Below, piece after piece: positions 10,601-20,815 of a DNA stretch of 64,000 nt. The DNA comes from Lineus longissimus (taxonomy: Eukaryota; Nemertea; Pilidiophora; Heteronemertea; Lineidae). The stretch covers positions 19,475,292 to 19,539,291 of the forward strand of contig NC_088312.1 of NCBI RefSeq assembly GCF_910592395.1, read 5' to 3'. Numbering within the stretch: position 1 is the stretch's first letter; each line of letters begins with the position of its first letter. The position numbers and the translations under genes are program-made. The notes below the pieces were generated by a model. The model worked only from the letters and a program-made list of their open reading frames with translations. It was not told the origin of the DNA and did not search any database.

Positions 10601-10785
10601 TACAGTGGAACCGCCCTTAGCAGACACCTCTCTATCAAGGCCAACCTCTCTATCAAGGACACTAGTTTTGGTCCCAAATTGGTTGTTTCCATTCAATTTC
10701 GACCTCTATTACACCAGGACACCTCTCTATTGAGGACAGCACCTATCAGTCCCGAGGGTGTCCTTGATAGAGAGGTTCTACTGTA
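10601..10785. mobile_element. Pogo/Tigger-type MITE
   Basis: A 185-bp element bounded by TA on each side. The right end reverse-complemented reads CAGTAGAACCTCTCTATCAA and matches the left end CAGTGGAACCGCC followed by CCTCTCTATCAAGG with small differences. The CAGTRGAACC-type inverted repeat and TA duplication are characteristic of pogo/Tigger elements. No transposase. Diverged relatives lie at 1172, 13381, 27624 and 49732. Confidence 0.8.
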
Positions 10786-11455
10786 TTTCACTTATCGCAG
10801 CCTAGATCATATGGAACCTTTAATGTGAAACTTTCACAACCGTGTTCCAAAAGATCACCAGATCAAAATGCGCAAGTTAAATTCGAACTTCATCGCGTCT
10901 TAGAAGGAGAAGGGAGCGCTGTTTTCCTAGACACACAATCGAGGGACTCGGAATACGAGATGAATCGGAGGCTGGATTTGGCATGTAATGCGTGGAGTTC
11001 AGGATTTTAATTCTCCAGGATGAACACGGCCCGAAAGACCGCAACAATCATGGCGTCATGTTCAGATGATTTCACACTTACGGCAGCCAATCAAACGCAA
11101 ATAATGCCACGTGGTCTTAGATTTTCATCAATTAGCGAGAGCATATCGCCGGATGGCAGCTCTATAGTGATTTTTGTTCAACTACTTGTGCCTTGCGCAG
11201 CTACTCGCTCAACCCATGTGTTTTGATAAAGAGGGCATGAACAGTCTTGTTTAAAAGTAAAATGACACCAAAATACACAAGAATATCGCCCATAGAACAA
11301 TGCTATTTGGATAAGTTTTGGAGTCAAAAGTTGGAGGAATGGCAAATAATGCACCTCCCTTTCTTTTATTTACGCAGCAACATTTCAGCTGTCATCTAAT
11401 CAAACATCCAACGGTTGCAACGCACTGCCAAGGTATTCTCTTACAACCTGAATTT
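10786..11455. other. No gene recognised between MITE and foldback element
   Basis: Small frames at 10825-11010 and 11020-11226 lack motifs or splice support. No repeat family was recognised apart from the flanking elements. Confidence 0.4.
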
Positions 11456-12444
11456 TAGGTTTATGCCTGTTTCGCCTATTCCTGTTTCGCCTATTCCTGT
11501 TCGGCCTATTCCTGTTAGGCCTATTCCTGTTTGGCCTATTTCCTGTTTGGCCTATTTCCTGTTTCGCCTATTCCTGTTTCGCCTACTTCCTGTTTCGCCT
11601 ACTTTCCAGTACCCCTACAATAAATCGACTCTCCCACGGGGAACCTTAGGGTGCATGTCCATTTTATGGGGAAAATGTGAGGGGACAATTGGATGATGTT
11701 AACGATGTGATGACAATTTGACTAATCAAATGCCATCAACTTTGTTAACAAACCATGCCATGACCGTTTTGAAAGAGTCACCTTGAAACCGGGGACAGTC
11801 CGGGACTTATTTGACCATAGGACCATACTGACACACAGTAAAAACTATAGATTAAGTAGAGTAAAGCTGTCGTTTATTTTATAAAAACAGGCATTCATGA
11901 GTTTTTGATAAAAATACATAATACTGTACATTCTCATAATCATTTGATCAAAATCAGCTGTAAAACCCATGTCATAATATACATGTAGGTACAGCACATA
12001 TCAAGTCAAACAAGGTTGAAAATACATATCATGATATATGATTTCACGTGCAGCTTATGACGATATCGTCATTCATCAGACCAATTATTGTCGCACCGAA
12101 GGGCATAGTACAGTGACAAATAGAACAAAACTTAAGGATTATCATTCGAATTAGTGAATTCATTAGGACAGTACATATCCACGTACTATCAATATGAACC
12201 ACATATAAATCTTGCTCTTCGACTATAGTAAGGGACGGTTCATATTCCTACGTCTGTGGGGAGGTTAGCAATACATTTGAATAGGCGAAACAGGAATAGG
12301 CGAAACAGGAATTAGGCGAAACAGGAATTAGGCGAAACAGGAAGTAGGCGAATCAGGAATAGGCGAATAAGGAATTAGGCGAAACAGGAATAGGCGGAAC
12401 AGGAATAGGCGGAACAGGAATAGTTGAAACAGGAATACAGCTAA
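11456..12444. mobile_element. Foldback (TU-like) element with inverted arrays of 15-bp tandem repeats
   Basis: At 11456-11606 about ten head-to-tail copies of a 15-16 bp unit (CGCCTATTCCTGTTT) occur. At 12280-12444 about ten copies of its reverse complement (AAACAGGAATAGGCG) occur. The outermost few bases beyond the arrays are also similar in inverted orientation. About 670 bp of AT-rich unique sequence lies between, without a coding frame. Long inverted repeats made of short tandem repeats define foldback elements; sea-urchin TU elements are known to have 15-bp units. No target duplication could be fixed because the outer ends are diverged. Confidence 0.7.
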
Positions 12445-12519
12445 TTTTAATATGTTCATCAGATAATCTCTGTTTGTTTTTTACTATACGTATGTATATT
12501 GCATATCAAAATTTATGTA

Positions 12520-12662
12520 TCCCTTCCACACATCCTCTGGAACTCTTGTAATATGGTCACATTCCCCAAGACAGATCCTTTATACACCACTTTCTTCTTT
12601 TTCTCTAATCTATTTACACCAAGTTTATTGTAACTCCATCCAAAATAAATTTATTTTAAACA
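12520..12662 (+). repeat. Second copy of LINE 3'-end-like repeat
   Basis: Contains CCAAGACAGATCC, a pyrimidine-rich stretch and AAGTTTATTG in the same order as 8753-8840, but more diverged and lacking the TTTGAA tail. No coding portion is attached. Confidence 0.4.
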
Positions 12663-12829
12663 ATAAACTATTTGATATCTGATATTTGACTAAATGCAGA
12701 CCAGATGGCCCAATGTTCTGAATAAGCTTTGACAACACATAAAATCGCATGAAATCTGGTGTGAATTTTGAAATCAGAGTGGAATATACAAAAGAAAAAG
12801 CTTGTTTTGGGTGGCAGTTCAATTAATTT

Positions 12830-13113
12830 CCTTTAAAATCCACTTCAGTCGTATGGAACACGATTATGTAATAGACTTGGCGCCGATTGATGACGATGAC
12901 AGCATAGAAGCAAGAATAACCTGCAATGGGTTTCGTATTCAGCTGAGGCCCGCGTATAAGAATTGTTCCTTAATTATGCAAATTAGTTATTTCAGTCGTG
13001 AAACAACTGCAAGAGCATTTTTATCCAGGCTGGAAGATTCGTCTTATGTACAACTTATGATGGGAATCAGTCCCATATTTGATGACGTATTTGGCAAAAA
13101 CGTATACGTATAA
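12830..13113 (+). CDS. Possible terminal exon of unknown gene
   Basis: A pyrimidine-rich stretch ending CCACTTCAG just before 12849 is a plausible splice acceptor. The open frame after it (Met at 12852, starting MEHDYVIDLAPIDDDDS) runs 86 residues to a stop. It has balanced composition with an acidic start, alternating hydrophobic and polar residues, and no low complexity. I do not recognise the family, and no upstream exon could be linked. It could equally be a chance frame. Confidence 0.3.
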
Positions 13114-13380
13114 GTTTTGCTATAAGTTGCCGATATCAAACGCTCTATTAATCCTCTAACACAGATGATACTTCCCAGTGATGGCGGATCCAGAAATTTT
13201 TAAAGGGGGGAGGGGGCAGCTCAGTACTGAACGTGTGCGAGGGGAGGAGGGTACGACTGCTTCTGGATTTTCGAGGATGAAAAATTACAGCCGTCCTGCG
13301 GCCAAAAGAACTTCGATAGTGGGCCGTATGCATAAAAATGAAGCAAATACTTCCAGCATAAGACGGTAGTAAAAAGCATT

Positions 13381-13466
13381 TACAGTACAACCTCTCTATT
13401 GCGGACACCCAGGGGACTGGGCGTTGGTGTCCGTGATGTAGAGGTGTCCTTTATAAGGAGGTTATG
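13381..13466 (+). repeat. Pogo/Tigger-type MITE terminus (second subfamily)
   Basis: Starts TACAGTACAACCTCTCTATT and carries GGACACC and AGGTGTCC blocks, as in pogo-type termini. The inverted counterpart of its inner part occurs at 27624-27668 (CATAACCTCCT, AAGGACACCTCT). Confidence 0.5.
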
Positions 13467-13869
13467 CCATTATTGTCCAAAAGGTGAAGTCATGTTTATG
13501 AACACGGGAGTCGTCGTAAAGCCTGCATATTCCATATTCCATTTAGTTTGTCAAAAAAATGGATTCATGTGTATGAACATGGGGGTCGTGAAGCCTACAT
13601 ATCACATATCCATTTAGTTGTATAAATATTAACTGCTTCAAATAATTTGATGCCATTTATATGCGAACTTGAAAGTAGTTTATCGGCATTTCTAGTGGAG
13701 GTAATATTAATTTGCCAACATTGATATATGCAGGTTGTGTTCGCACGCTACATATTACATAAAAAGCGTACATCCTTATAGTAATACTTGTAATTAGAGC
13801 ACAAGGGGACAAACAACTCAATGGACTGCAATTAATGTTACAATATACAGTAGCTTGGCAATGTGATGC
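13467..13869. other. Nothing recognised
   Basis: Contains a short near-duplicate of a block ending ATATTCCATTTAG / ATATCCATTTAG, about 60 bp apart near 13540 and 13610. No gene or known repeat was recognised. Confidence 0.35.
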
Positions 13870-14076
13870 ACAGTCGAAGAAGAAGACTTCTTTTATACAT
13901 ATAGTTTATTTATCGTACTCTTGTACATTTTACAGTATTGTGCATTGTGCGCTTACAAGAAAAGGTGCATTGAACAAGACAAGAACGTAAAAACAAAATA
14001 CATGTATCAAAGTCTATTTATGAAAGAAAAATTCTCATGGATCCTCTGCCGAGGGGGGGGGGCAAAGGTCAACTTA
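13870..14076 (-). repeat. 3' end of the CR1-like LINE
   Basis: Lies directly downstream of the reverse transcriptase frame on the minus strand and contains AATAAA-like signals (GATAAATAAAC on the element strand), consistent with the untranslated 3' end of the LINE. A run of G at about 14051-14060 sits near the stop codon. Confidence 0.5.
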
Positions 14077-15430
14077 TCATTCGCATGCTAGATGCGTAAT
14101 AGCATCTGACAGCTCATCTCTATCAAAGAGGTGATAGTCACCCCTGTCTCTCATCAGTATAAGATCCCTGATCACACTGCCTATGTCATTCGTTTCGATA
14201 TCACCACCTTTGTCACCCCTTCTAATAAGGTTGTCCCTATCGGTCCCTATCTTCTCACATAGTACATTGATGTTTCCCCCGACGGAGGAACTACTTCCGT
14301 AAATGACTAATTTCGCAGACAGTTCAACCAGTTCATTATTACTTCTCAGAGCAGTCTTAAAAAAATTTAAAAACCTGCTGTGCATCTGAAATTCCGGATT
14401 GATATCCCGGCATATAGTAGGCAACAAATTTGAGTGTGTCCGATACGGTAATTTGAATAGTTTCCTTATACATTTCCTCCAGGTCGTAAGCAGTCTATCC
14501 ATGTGCCTAGAAGAAAAATCCCACAGTACGCTGCCGTATAAACACATGACATATGTTTTGAACAGGCGATATTTTACATCAATGTCGCAATGACCAAATG
14601 CAGAGACAAGTGCATTAGTTCGGGCAATCATGTTTCCAATAGCTTGATCAATAAGTGTCTGCTCGGCGTGGGGGCCTATGATATGGCCCAGGTGATTTGC
14701 TATATCTTCTACCTCAAGTCTGTTGTTTTGCCACCTTAAAAAAGTATCGGCTGCTTCTTTTCCAAACAATAGGAAGTGTGTTTTAATGACATTGAACAAT
14801 AATCTATACTCCTCGGAATATCTATCACAAATCTTAAGCATTTCCTGCATGCCATGTCTAGTGGGGCACAATAGAACTACATCATCGGCGTACGCCAATG
14901 CCCCTACAAATTGTTGGCCAATATAACATCCGTAACTCGACTGTTTCAAGTCCAGTAGCATTTCATCCGAGTAAATGCAGAATAAAATAGGGGACATTAC
15001 TCCACCCTGCTTTATACCATTTTTTACATTAATTACCCTACTTAGAGTGTCCTTCCATTTTACTTGGACATATTGACACGTGTACAGCGTTGCCAGAAAT
15101 TTCACAATCAGTGGACAACATTTCTTTTTTACTAACAAGTTGAACAGCCTGGTGTATTCAATCCTGTCGAATGCACGACTGGCATCTAATAACGTCACGT
15201 AAACATTACTTCCATGCGAGAGATAATAATCAAGTTCCAATAATCAATAACTTCTTTGAGCACAAATGTACACTGGGTGGTAGAACTCTTTGCAGATCAG
15301 ATGTGCAAAAAACCTGAGGGCATTTTTCCATAATGATGTGGTCTAACACCGTACATAAGACACTGTATGTATAAGGCCCATTGTGTCTTTCAAAAGGAAT
15401 GACTAATCTTTCATGAAGCGGCTCGACCAC
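14077..15430 (-). pseudogene. CR1/Jockey-group LINE reverse transcriptase, 5'-truncated and frameshifted
   Basis: The minus-strand frame from 15240 to 14077 holds fingers/palm motif A (LLDASRAFDR), motif B (GIKQGGVMSPILFCIY) and the catalytic YADD motif (ALAYADDVVLL). These are followed by the C-terminal region typical of CR1-like elements (WRKCIRKLFKLPYRTHS). Upstream sequence up to 15430 continues the domain in other frames (LDHIIMEKCPQVFCTSDLQ, then TTQCTFVLKEVIDY), so at least two frame disruptions separate it from the main frame: a small deletion near 15290 and a 14-bp insertion at 15226-15239. The endonuclease is missing. The element is dead but its catalytic core is intact. Confidence 0.85.
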
Positions 15431-17057
15431 AAAATAGCCATTCAGAATAACATGTCTGAGCGAGCCTGCTATAATAGGGGTATTGTTCAGCTGCAGATGT
15501 CTACTTTATACACACCGCGTACACTTCGCAGTAGACCTACAGACAGAGTCAAACCAATTCATGTGTAATTGATCCACTTAGGGAGTTAGGATCGCCAATC
15601 AAGTAGTCTTCACTTTAAACCGACCCAATATATTCCATTACACATCATGTATTTCTGTCATTCCACGGAACAGGACAAGAAGAAGGGTAAGTCCCCTCAT
15701 TATAGGTCTTCGCCAAAGGGTTGACCATAGGCACTGTCATTTTGGCTAGACATCCAAGTCCTAAAGCAATAAGAACTCTTTCAATGCTCATTTCAAGGGC
15801 TGGAGTCTGTTCTTTGTTTTACAGAGAACAGCCCTATGGGTTTTTTAATTAGTATTCACTACGTTTTGAAGGAGTTCTGATTGCTTTATGATTTCAAGTT
15901 CTGGTCAAAATAGTAAACCCTTAAACTGACGCGCGGGGATGCCCCGCATACAGCTGTTGGAGCTACTGCGTAACGCTACATGTATTTATCCGGTTGAGGG
16001 GCGTTTGTATGAAAGGCCTATATATAACATATTGCGTGTTCCATGAACAGCACCCTTGACACAGCACCTACATAGAGGTGCGCGTATTAAATTTTTCTCT
16101 CCCAAATTGGACATTTTTATTGTGGTTGTGTTGCTGTACACATAGCCTCTATACATGTATTCAGGGGCGCAGCTAGAGGTAAGTGACACTTTACAAAAAT
16201 GTTCGGCCTAAATCAAAACACTTGTTTGGTGACCGTTGGGGGCATTCCCCCCCCCCCCCCCCGCCCCCTCCACATCCCTTTACCTCATCAGCTTTGAAGT
16301 AATTCGTTTTTGATGAAAACCATGAGAAATTTGCATTGTATATTCAGAAACATATGCTTACCAGGTTGATTTTTCAACCCTCACCACCGGGTCACCTAAA
16401 CTGCTGTTTCGAGTCAACTGCCGTTTGGACATTAGGCCCACACTTTTCAAAGACACCATTTACTTCTGACATGGAGATACTACATTTAATTATACTAAAA
16501 CTTCCTTGGTTTTTATGATGGGGAAAAGGGTTACGGCCGTTATTAATAGCTCATTTGAAAATTATGTAAGGTTTAAAGAACATAGATGAAGGTTTACAGG
16601 ATCAATTTAACCCGTTGTGGAGTGATATTGCCACGTGGCGAGAGATTTACTGGCCATTCACCCTTTTTCCTATCAATCTACCCGGAAGGGGATGGGACAT
16701 CCGTGTCCCGGTAAAAGCCGGCAAATGGTGGTTATCCAGCGCGGGAGATCCTCAGTTGTACTCAATGGAGCTTTGCCTGCAAAAGCCCATGGAATTGCCG
16801 AACCAACCTTCTGCTACATCAATCTTTACTAAAAACACAACGTTGCCGCCAAGGAAAAGCGGGAAAGCCCCGATTTGAAACATAAACAACCCGGCCTACT
16901 TGCAAATGGTTATTGCTGTCGCGGGGCAGATTAAAATTCCTCATCCCGCTCGGAAAGGGGTGTGGATTCTGGTATGGATTAAGCTTCCTGGGCCCTATTT
17001 ACCGGGCCATATGTCCAGTCAAATTCCAAGTAAAGCAATGCTCTCTATCCGTTGCAG
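15431..17057. other. Spacer and probable intron/5' region before the double GT32 gene
   Basis: No coding exon is recognised. A run of 16 C occurs at 16247-16262. A pyrimidine-rich tract ending TCTCTATCCGTTGCAG at 17057 is a strong splice acceptor, so 5'UTR exon(s) of the GT32 gene probably lie upstream here. Small frames at 16336, 16615 and 16635 overlap each other in different frames and look like chance. Confidence 0.45.
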
Positions 17058-17071
17058 GTAAAAGTACAGGT

Positions 17072-19402
17072 ATGCGGAAGTCGAAGGTGTTCTTCCGGAC
17101 TGTGCTTCTTGTGGCCGGCACTTTATGCGTCCTCTACATGCTCAACTCGGACACTCTAAAGTTTCGGAGGGCTCCATCGATGCTGATCAAAACGGTGACC
17201 GCGGAAGAGCGCCTGGTGCAATACGGCGCGGGTGAAGTTGCCTTTATTGACAAATACAGGCACGGCCTGGGGCCGAAACGGTTAGCAAGCGAAGGACCGA
17301 CCCGAGGATATTTCGACACGACCGTGAAAGAGATGGTAGATTGGGGTGAAATAACGAATCCAACACCAACCCCAACTCTAGGTAGAAGCATACTCGTACA
17401 AAAATCGACAACAACTGAACCTGCGGAGATCACACTAACATCACCAGCTCCACATCTCCCTGTGGTTTATTTTGATGCCGATATAAAGCGCTCAGGTGGG
17501 TTTAAGTATGGCTTAGGAGGGAATATCACTAGGATCCCGCGGATTATCCATCAGACATGGAAGACGCATGATGTTCCGAAACAGTTCACAGATTTCGCCA
17601 AAACCTGGGTACAGCACAACCCCGGTTGGGAATATTGGTTCTGGTCTGATGCCGAGGCCGAGAGGTTCATAAAATTCAAATATCCTCAATATTACGATAT
17701 GTATAGAAATTATCCGCAAAATATTCAAAGGGCGGATGCGATGCGGTACTTTGTTCTTTACGAATTCGGTGGATGGTACGCAGATTTGGATGTGGAGGAT
17801 CTCAAACCTTTGGACGATTTAGGTAAACAGCACAACTGCATCATATCGCAGGAACCCTGGGGACATGTTTTGTTTATTTGGCACCGGACTCGTCTGGCTT
17901 GTAATGCGCTAATGGCGGCGAGACCGAAGCACCCCTATTTCAAATATGTCGTAGAACAGTTGCCGAAAAATGCTCGTAAAAACAAGAATGACCCAATGAC
18001 GACAACAGGGCCTAAGATGATTGACGACACGCTGTATGAGTATGAAAAAAATATGAAACAGAACAACACTTTCATACAAAACGAAACCGTGTACCTCGCT
18101 AACCCGGACTACTTTTTGCCGATACTTTCTGGTAACGGGTTACCGGATGTTAAAAGAGCATGCGCGCATTTACCAAACACTACCTCAGAGCTCAAGAAAT
18201 TTGTTTGTGCCAGGTATGAAAAGGAAAAGTGGTCAAATAAACCTCTACCCGAGTCCTATACAAATCATGTGTGGATACACACATATTACCACGCAGACAT
18301 TGGTAAGAAAACAAATACGTCTATTTTTGAGTTGGTGCCTGGGACAGTTAATGTTACAAATGTTTTGATTAATATGGAGAACAAGTACAAAAAACAAGTA
18401 CCAGAATCGATAACGTCTCAACCTGCGTGGTCAACACCACCATCAACAGCGCCACGTCTCCCTGTGGTTTATTTTGACGCCGACATAAAGCGCTCAGGTG
18501 GGTTAAAGAATGACTTGGGAGGGAAAAACGCTAGGATCCCGCGGATTATCCATCAGACGTGGAAGACGCATGATGTTCCAAAACAGTTCACAGAGTACGC
18601 CAAAACCTGGGTACAGCACAACCCCGGTTGGGAATATTGGTTCTGGTCTGATGCCGAGGCCGAGAGGTTCATAAAATTCAAATATCCTCAATATTACGAT
18701 ATGTATAGAAATTATCCGCAAAATATTCATAGAGCGGATGCGATGCGATATTTCATTCTTTACGAATTCGGTGGATGGTACGCAGATTTGGATGTGGAGG
18801 ATCTCAAACCTTTGGACGATTTAGGTAAACAGCACAACTGCATCATATCGCAGGAACCCTGGGGACACGTTTTGTTTATTTGGCACCGGACTCGTCTGGC
18901 TTGTAATGCGCTAATGGCGGCGAGACCGAAGCACCCCTATTTCAAATATGTCGTAGAACAGTTGCCAAAGAACGCACCTAAAAAGAAGGATGGTCCAATG
19001 GCGACAACAGGGCCTATAATGATTGACCGCACACTGTACGAGTATGAAGAAATTATGAAACAAAACAACACTTTTAAACAAAACGAAACCGTGTATCTCG
19101 CGAACCCGGACTACTTTCTGCCGAAACTTTCGGGCAACGGGTTACCAGATGTTAAAAAAGCATGCGCGCGTTTGCCAAACACAACCTCAGAGCTCAAGAA
19201 GTCTGTTTGTGCCAGGTATGAGATGGAAAACTGGTCAAATAAACCTCTACCCGAGTCTTATACAAATCATGTGTGGATACACACATATTACCACGCAGAC
19301 ATTGGTAAGAAAACAAATACGTCTATTTTTGAGTTGGTGCCCGGGACAGTTAATGTTACAAATGTTTTGATTAATCTGGAGAAAGAGGCAACGACCACGT
19401 GA
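17072..19402 (+). CDS. Tandem double-domain glycosyltransferase family 32 protein
   Basis: One uninterrupted frame encodes two complete family-32 catalytic domains. The frame is open from 16913, but the acceptor at 17057 makes Met at 17072 the likely start (776 residues). Layout: membrane anchor at about 6-24; a roughly 100-residue Pro/Thr-containing stem; domain 1 from about 127 with IPRIIHQTWK near 155 and DXD Asp238/Asp240; a short Ser/Thr/Pro linker at about 440-460; domain 2 from 461 with DXD Asp572/Asp574. The repeat period is exactly 334 residues (1002 bp) and the domains are about 90 percent identical by eye. All visible motifs are intact in both, so both could be active. Family-32 enzymes are normally single-domain. 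Substrates are unknown. Its C-terminus and 3' flank match the gene at 9258. An assembly artefact is possible but unlikely, since the copies differ throughout. Confidence 0.9.
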   Translation: MRKSKVFFRTVLLVAGTLCVLYMLNSDTLKFRRAPSMLIKTVTAEERLVQYGAGEVAFIDKYRHGLGPKRLASEGPTRGYFDTTVKEMVDWGEITNPTPTPTLGRSILVQKSTTTEPAEITLTSPAPHLPVVYFDADIKRSGGFKYGLGGNITRIPRIIHQTWKTHDVPKQFTDFAKTWVQHNPGWEYWFWSDAEAERFIKFKYPQYYDMYRNYPQNIQRADAMRYFVLYEFGGWYADLDVEDLKPLDDLGKQHNCIISQEPWGHVLFIWHRTRLACNALMAARPKHPYFKYVVEQLPKNARKNKNDPMTTTGPKMIDDTLYEYEKNMKQNNTFIQNETVYLANPDYFLPILSGNGLPDVKRACAHLPNTTSELKKFVCARYEKEKWSNKPLPESYTNHVWIHTYYHADIGKKTNTSIFELVPGTVNVTNVLINMENKYKKQVPESITSQPAWSTPPSTAPRLPVVYFDADIKRSGGLKNDLGGKNARIPRIIHQTWKTHDVPKQFTEYAKTWVQHNPGWEYWFWSDAEAERFIKFKYPQYYDMYRNYPQNIHRADAMRYFILYEFGGWYADLDVEDLKPLDDLGKQHNCIISQEPWGHVLFIWHRTRLACNALMAARPKHPYFKYVVEQLPKNAPKKKDGPMATTGPIMIDRTLYEYEEIMKQNNTFKQNETVYLANPDYFLPKLSGNGLPDVKKACARLPNTTSELKKSVCARYEMENWSNKPLPESYTNHVWIHTYYHADIGKKTNTSIFELVPGTVNVTNVLINLEKEATTT

Positions 19403-19443
19403 TTTCTATTTTATTGATTGACGTATAGGAGGAGACACTAGTT

Positions 19444-20532
19444 CCACGCCATTATGAGAGATACACTTAAGCTTCGGGGGGGGGGGCTGGACCCTCCGGC
19501 CAGAGATCCAACTTTCAAGGCTGGTTTATACATTGAATTGACTTTGATCAAGGCGTGAGGCGGAAGATCGATCAATGGGACAGGTGTTCACGTTTGCATT
19601 TCGGGGGATTTACGAAAACTCCCTACTTATGCTAAGCCCTCGAAACGCCGACGAGGACGCGGCGATGTCATACATTGTTCGGCGTTTTTATTGTGTTTTA
19701 ATAGGCCAAACAAAAAGAAATCAAAAAATATCAAAGATTTTTCATTGTGCAATAACGGTGATGGGATGTTACGGGTTAAATCCTTTCACAGTGCTACGAC
19801 ATGTACATGTAGGTTTAATACTCACCATTCTATGATTTAATTGTATGCACTTGGAATTGAACTAAACAAATTGACTATTTAACCAGCACGGCTGTGCATT
19901 CTCTACGTGAACATATCGACTCGAAAGTTTATACATGTCCTTCCGGGCTTTCAACGAAGCAATTAAAAATGCATAATGTGTATTCATCTTGCTATTGGTT
20001 CATTAATCGAAACTTGTGTTCTTTCATGTTGAATTATTTCTTTTCCATGCCAGGTAAAAAAAAATTGAAACTTTGCTTGGAATGGCATGCACTTGCAACA
20101 ACCTGCCCGAAGGGGTTCCGGCGCTTTCACAGCACCGTTCGGATGAAACTATGTCGTCATTTTCCTCCTTTTCTTTGGAGAATCATGAACCGAAAGCTTG
20201 AAAGAAATAAAATCCTGTGCCAATTGAATTTGTCAAGAAAACATCATTAGAGCAAGAATCTGACCAAATATTGATGAGTGAAGACAACTTCATCGCAATA
20301 TCCTTTAAATCCCTCCCCACGTCACTCGGCGACCCAAGAAATGATCAGACATGGCACAGTTCGGTGTAGCCGAAATCCAGTGCTGCCATCTGCAACCCAG
20401 TGGTCAAACTAAAGAAATCCTGCCAAATTGAAGTTGTTTGCTTATTTCTATGCTCGATTTTTCCAAATTCCCAATTGTGGGTCGGTTTGGTTGGGTTAAA
20501 CACAGCCCGTGCTATTGGCGTATTGGCCGCTC
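19444..20532. other. Downstream of GT32 gene; no gene recognised
   Basis: A run of 11 G lies at 19476-19486. The frame at 19894-20250 (118 codons) has no motif or splice support and is rich in residues expected by chance. Nothing else is identifiable. Confidence 0.35.
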
Positions 20533-20815
20533 GTCAGTCAGTGCTAAGACTGAAATCAGTCCGAGTACTGATTGGATGACTTTCAGTCCTGATGATGTCA
20601 CAAGACTGAAATAAGTCCGAGTACTGATTGGATGACTTTCAGTCCTGATGATGTCATCTGTTGATATGGACTGAAATCAGTCCAGGCTGAATTGACTGAT
20701 TTCAATCCTGATCATTTTGATGATGTCATCAGTCATTTAGATTGATATCAGTCCTGACACCCTGGACTGATTTCAATCTCCAATTTTCTGATTGAAATCA
20801 ATCCTTAATAATGGA
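20533..20815. repeat. 56-bp tandem duplication of self-complementary GACTGAAATCAGTC-type sequence
   Basis: A 56-bp unit starting AGACTGAAATCAGTCC at 20547 is repeated at 20603 with a single-base change early in the unit. Diverged half-units follow to about 20815. The core GGACTGAAATCAGTCC is palindromic and recurs singly (20669, 20764), giving many possible small hairpins. Confidence 0.75.

Noticed and set aside
11456-11606. Short regular repeats that might look like a CRISPR array
   Set aside because: Units are 15 bp head-to-tail without spacers, have an inverted partner array, and the window is eukaryotic.
17134-18730. Minus-strand frames of 70-99 codons under the GT32 gene
   Set aside because: Antisense shadows repeated in both domains because of codon bias in the real plus-strand gene.
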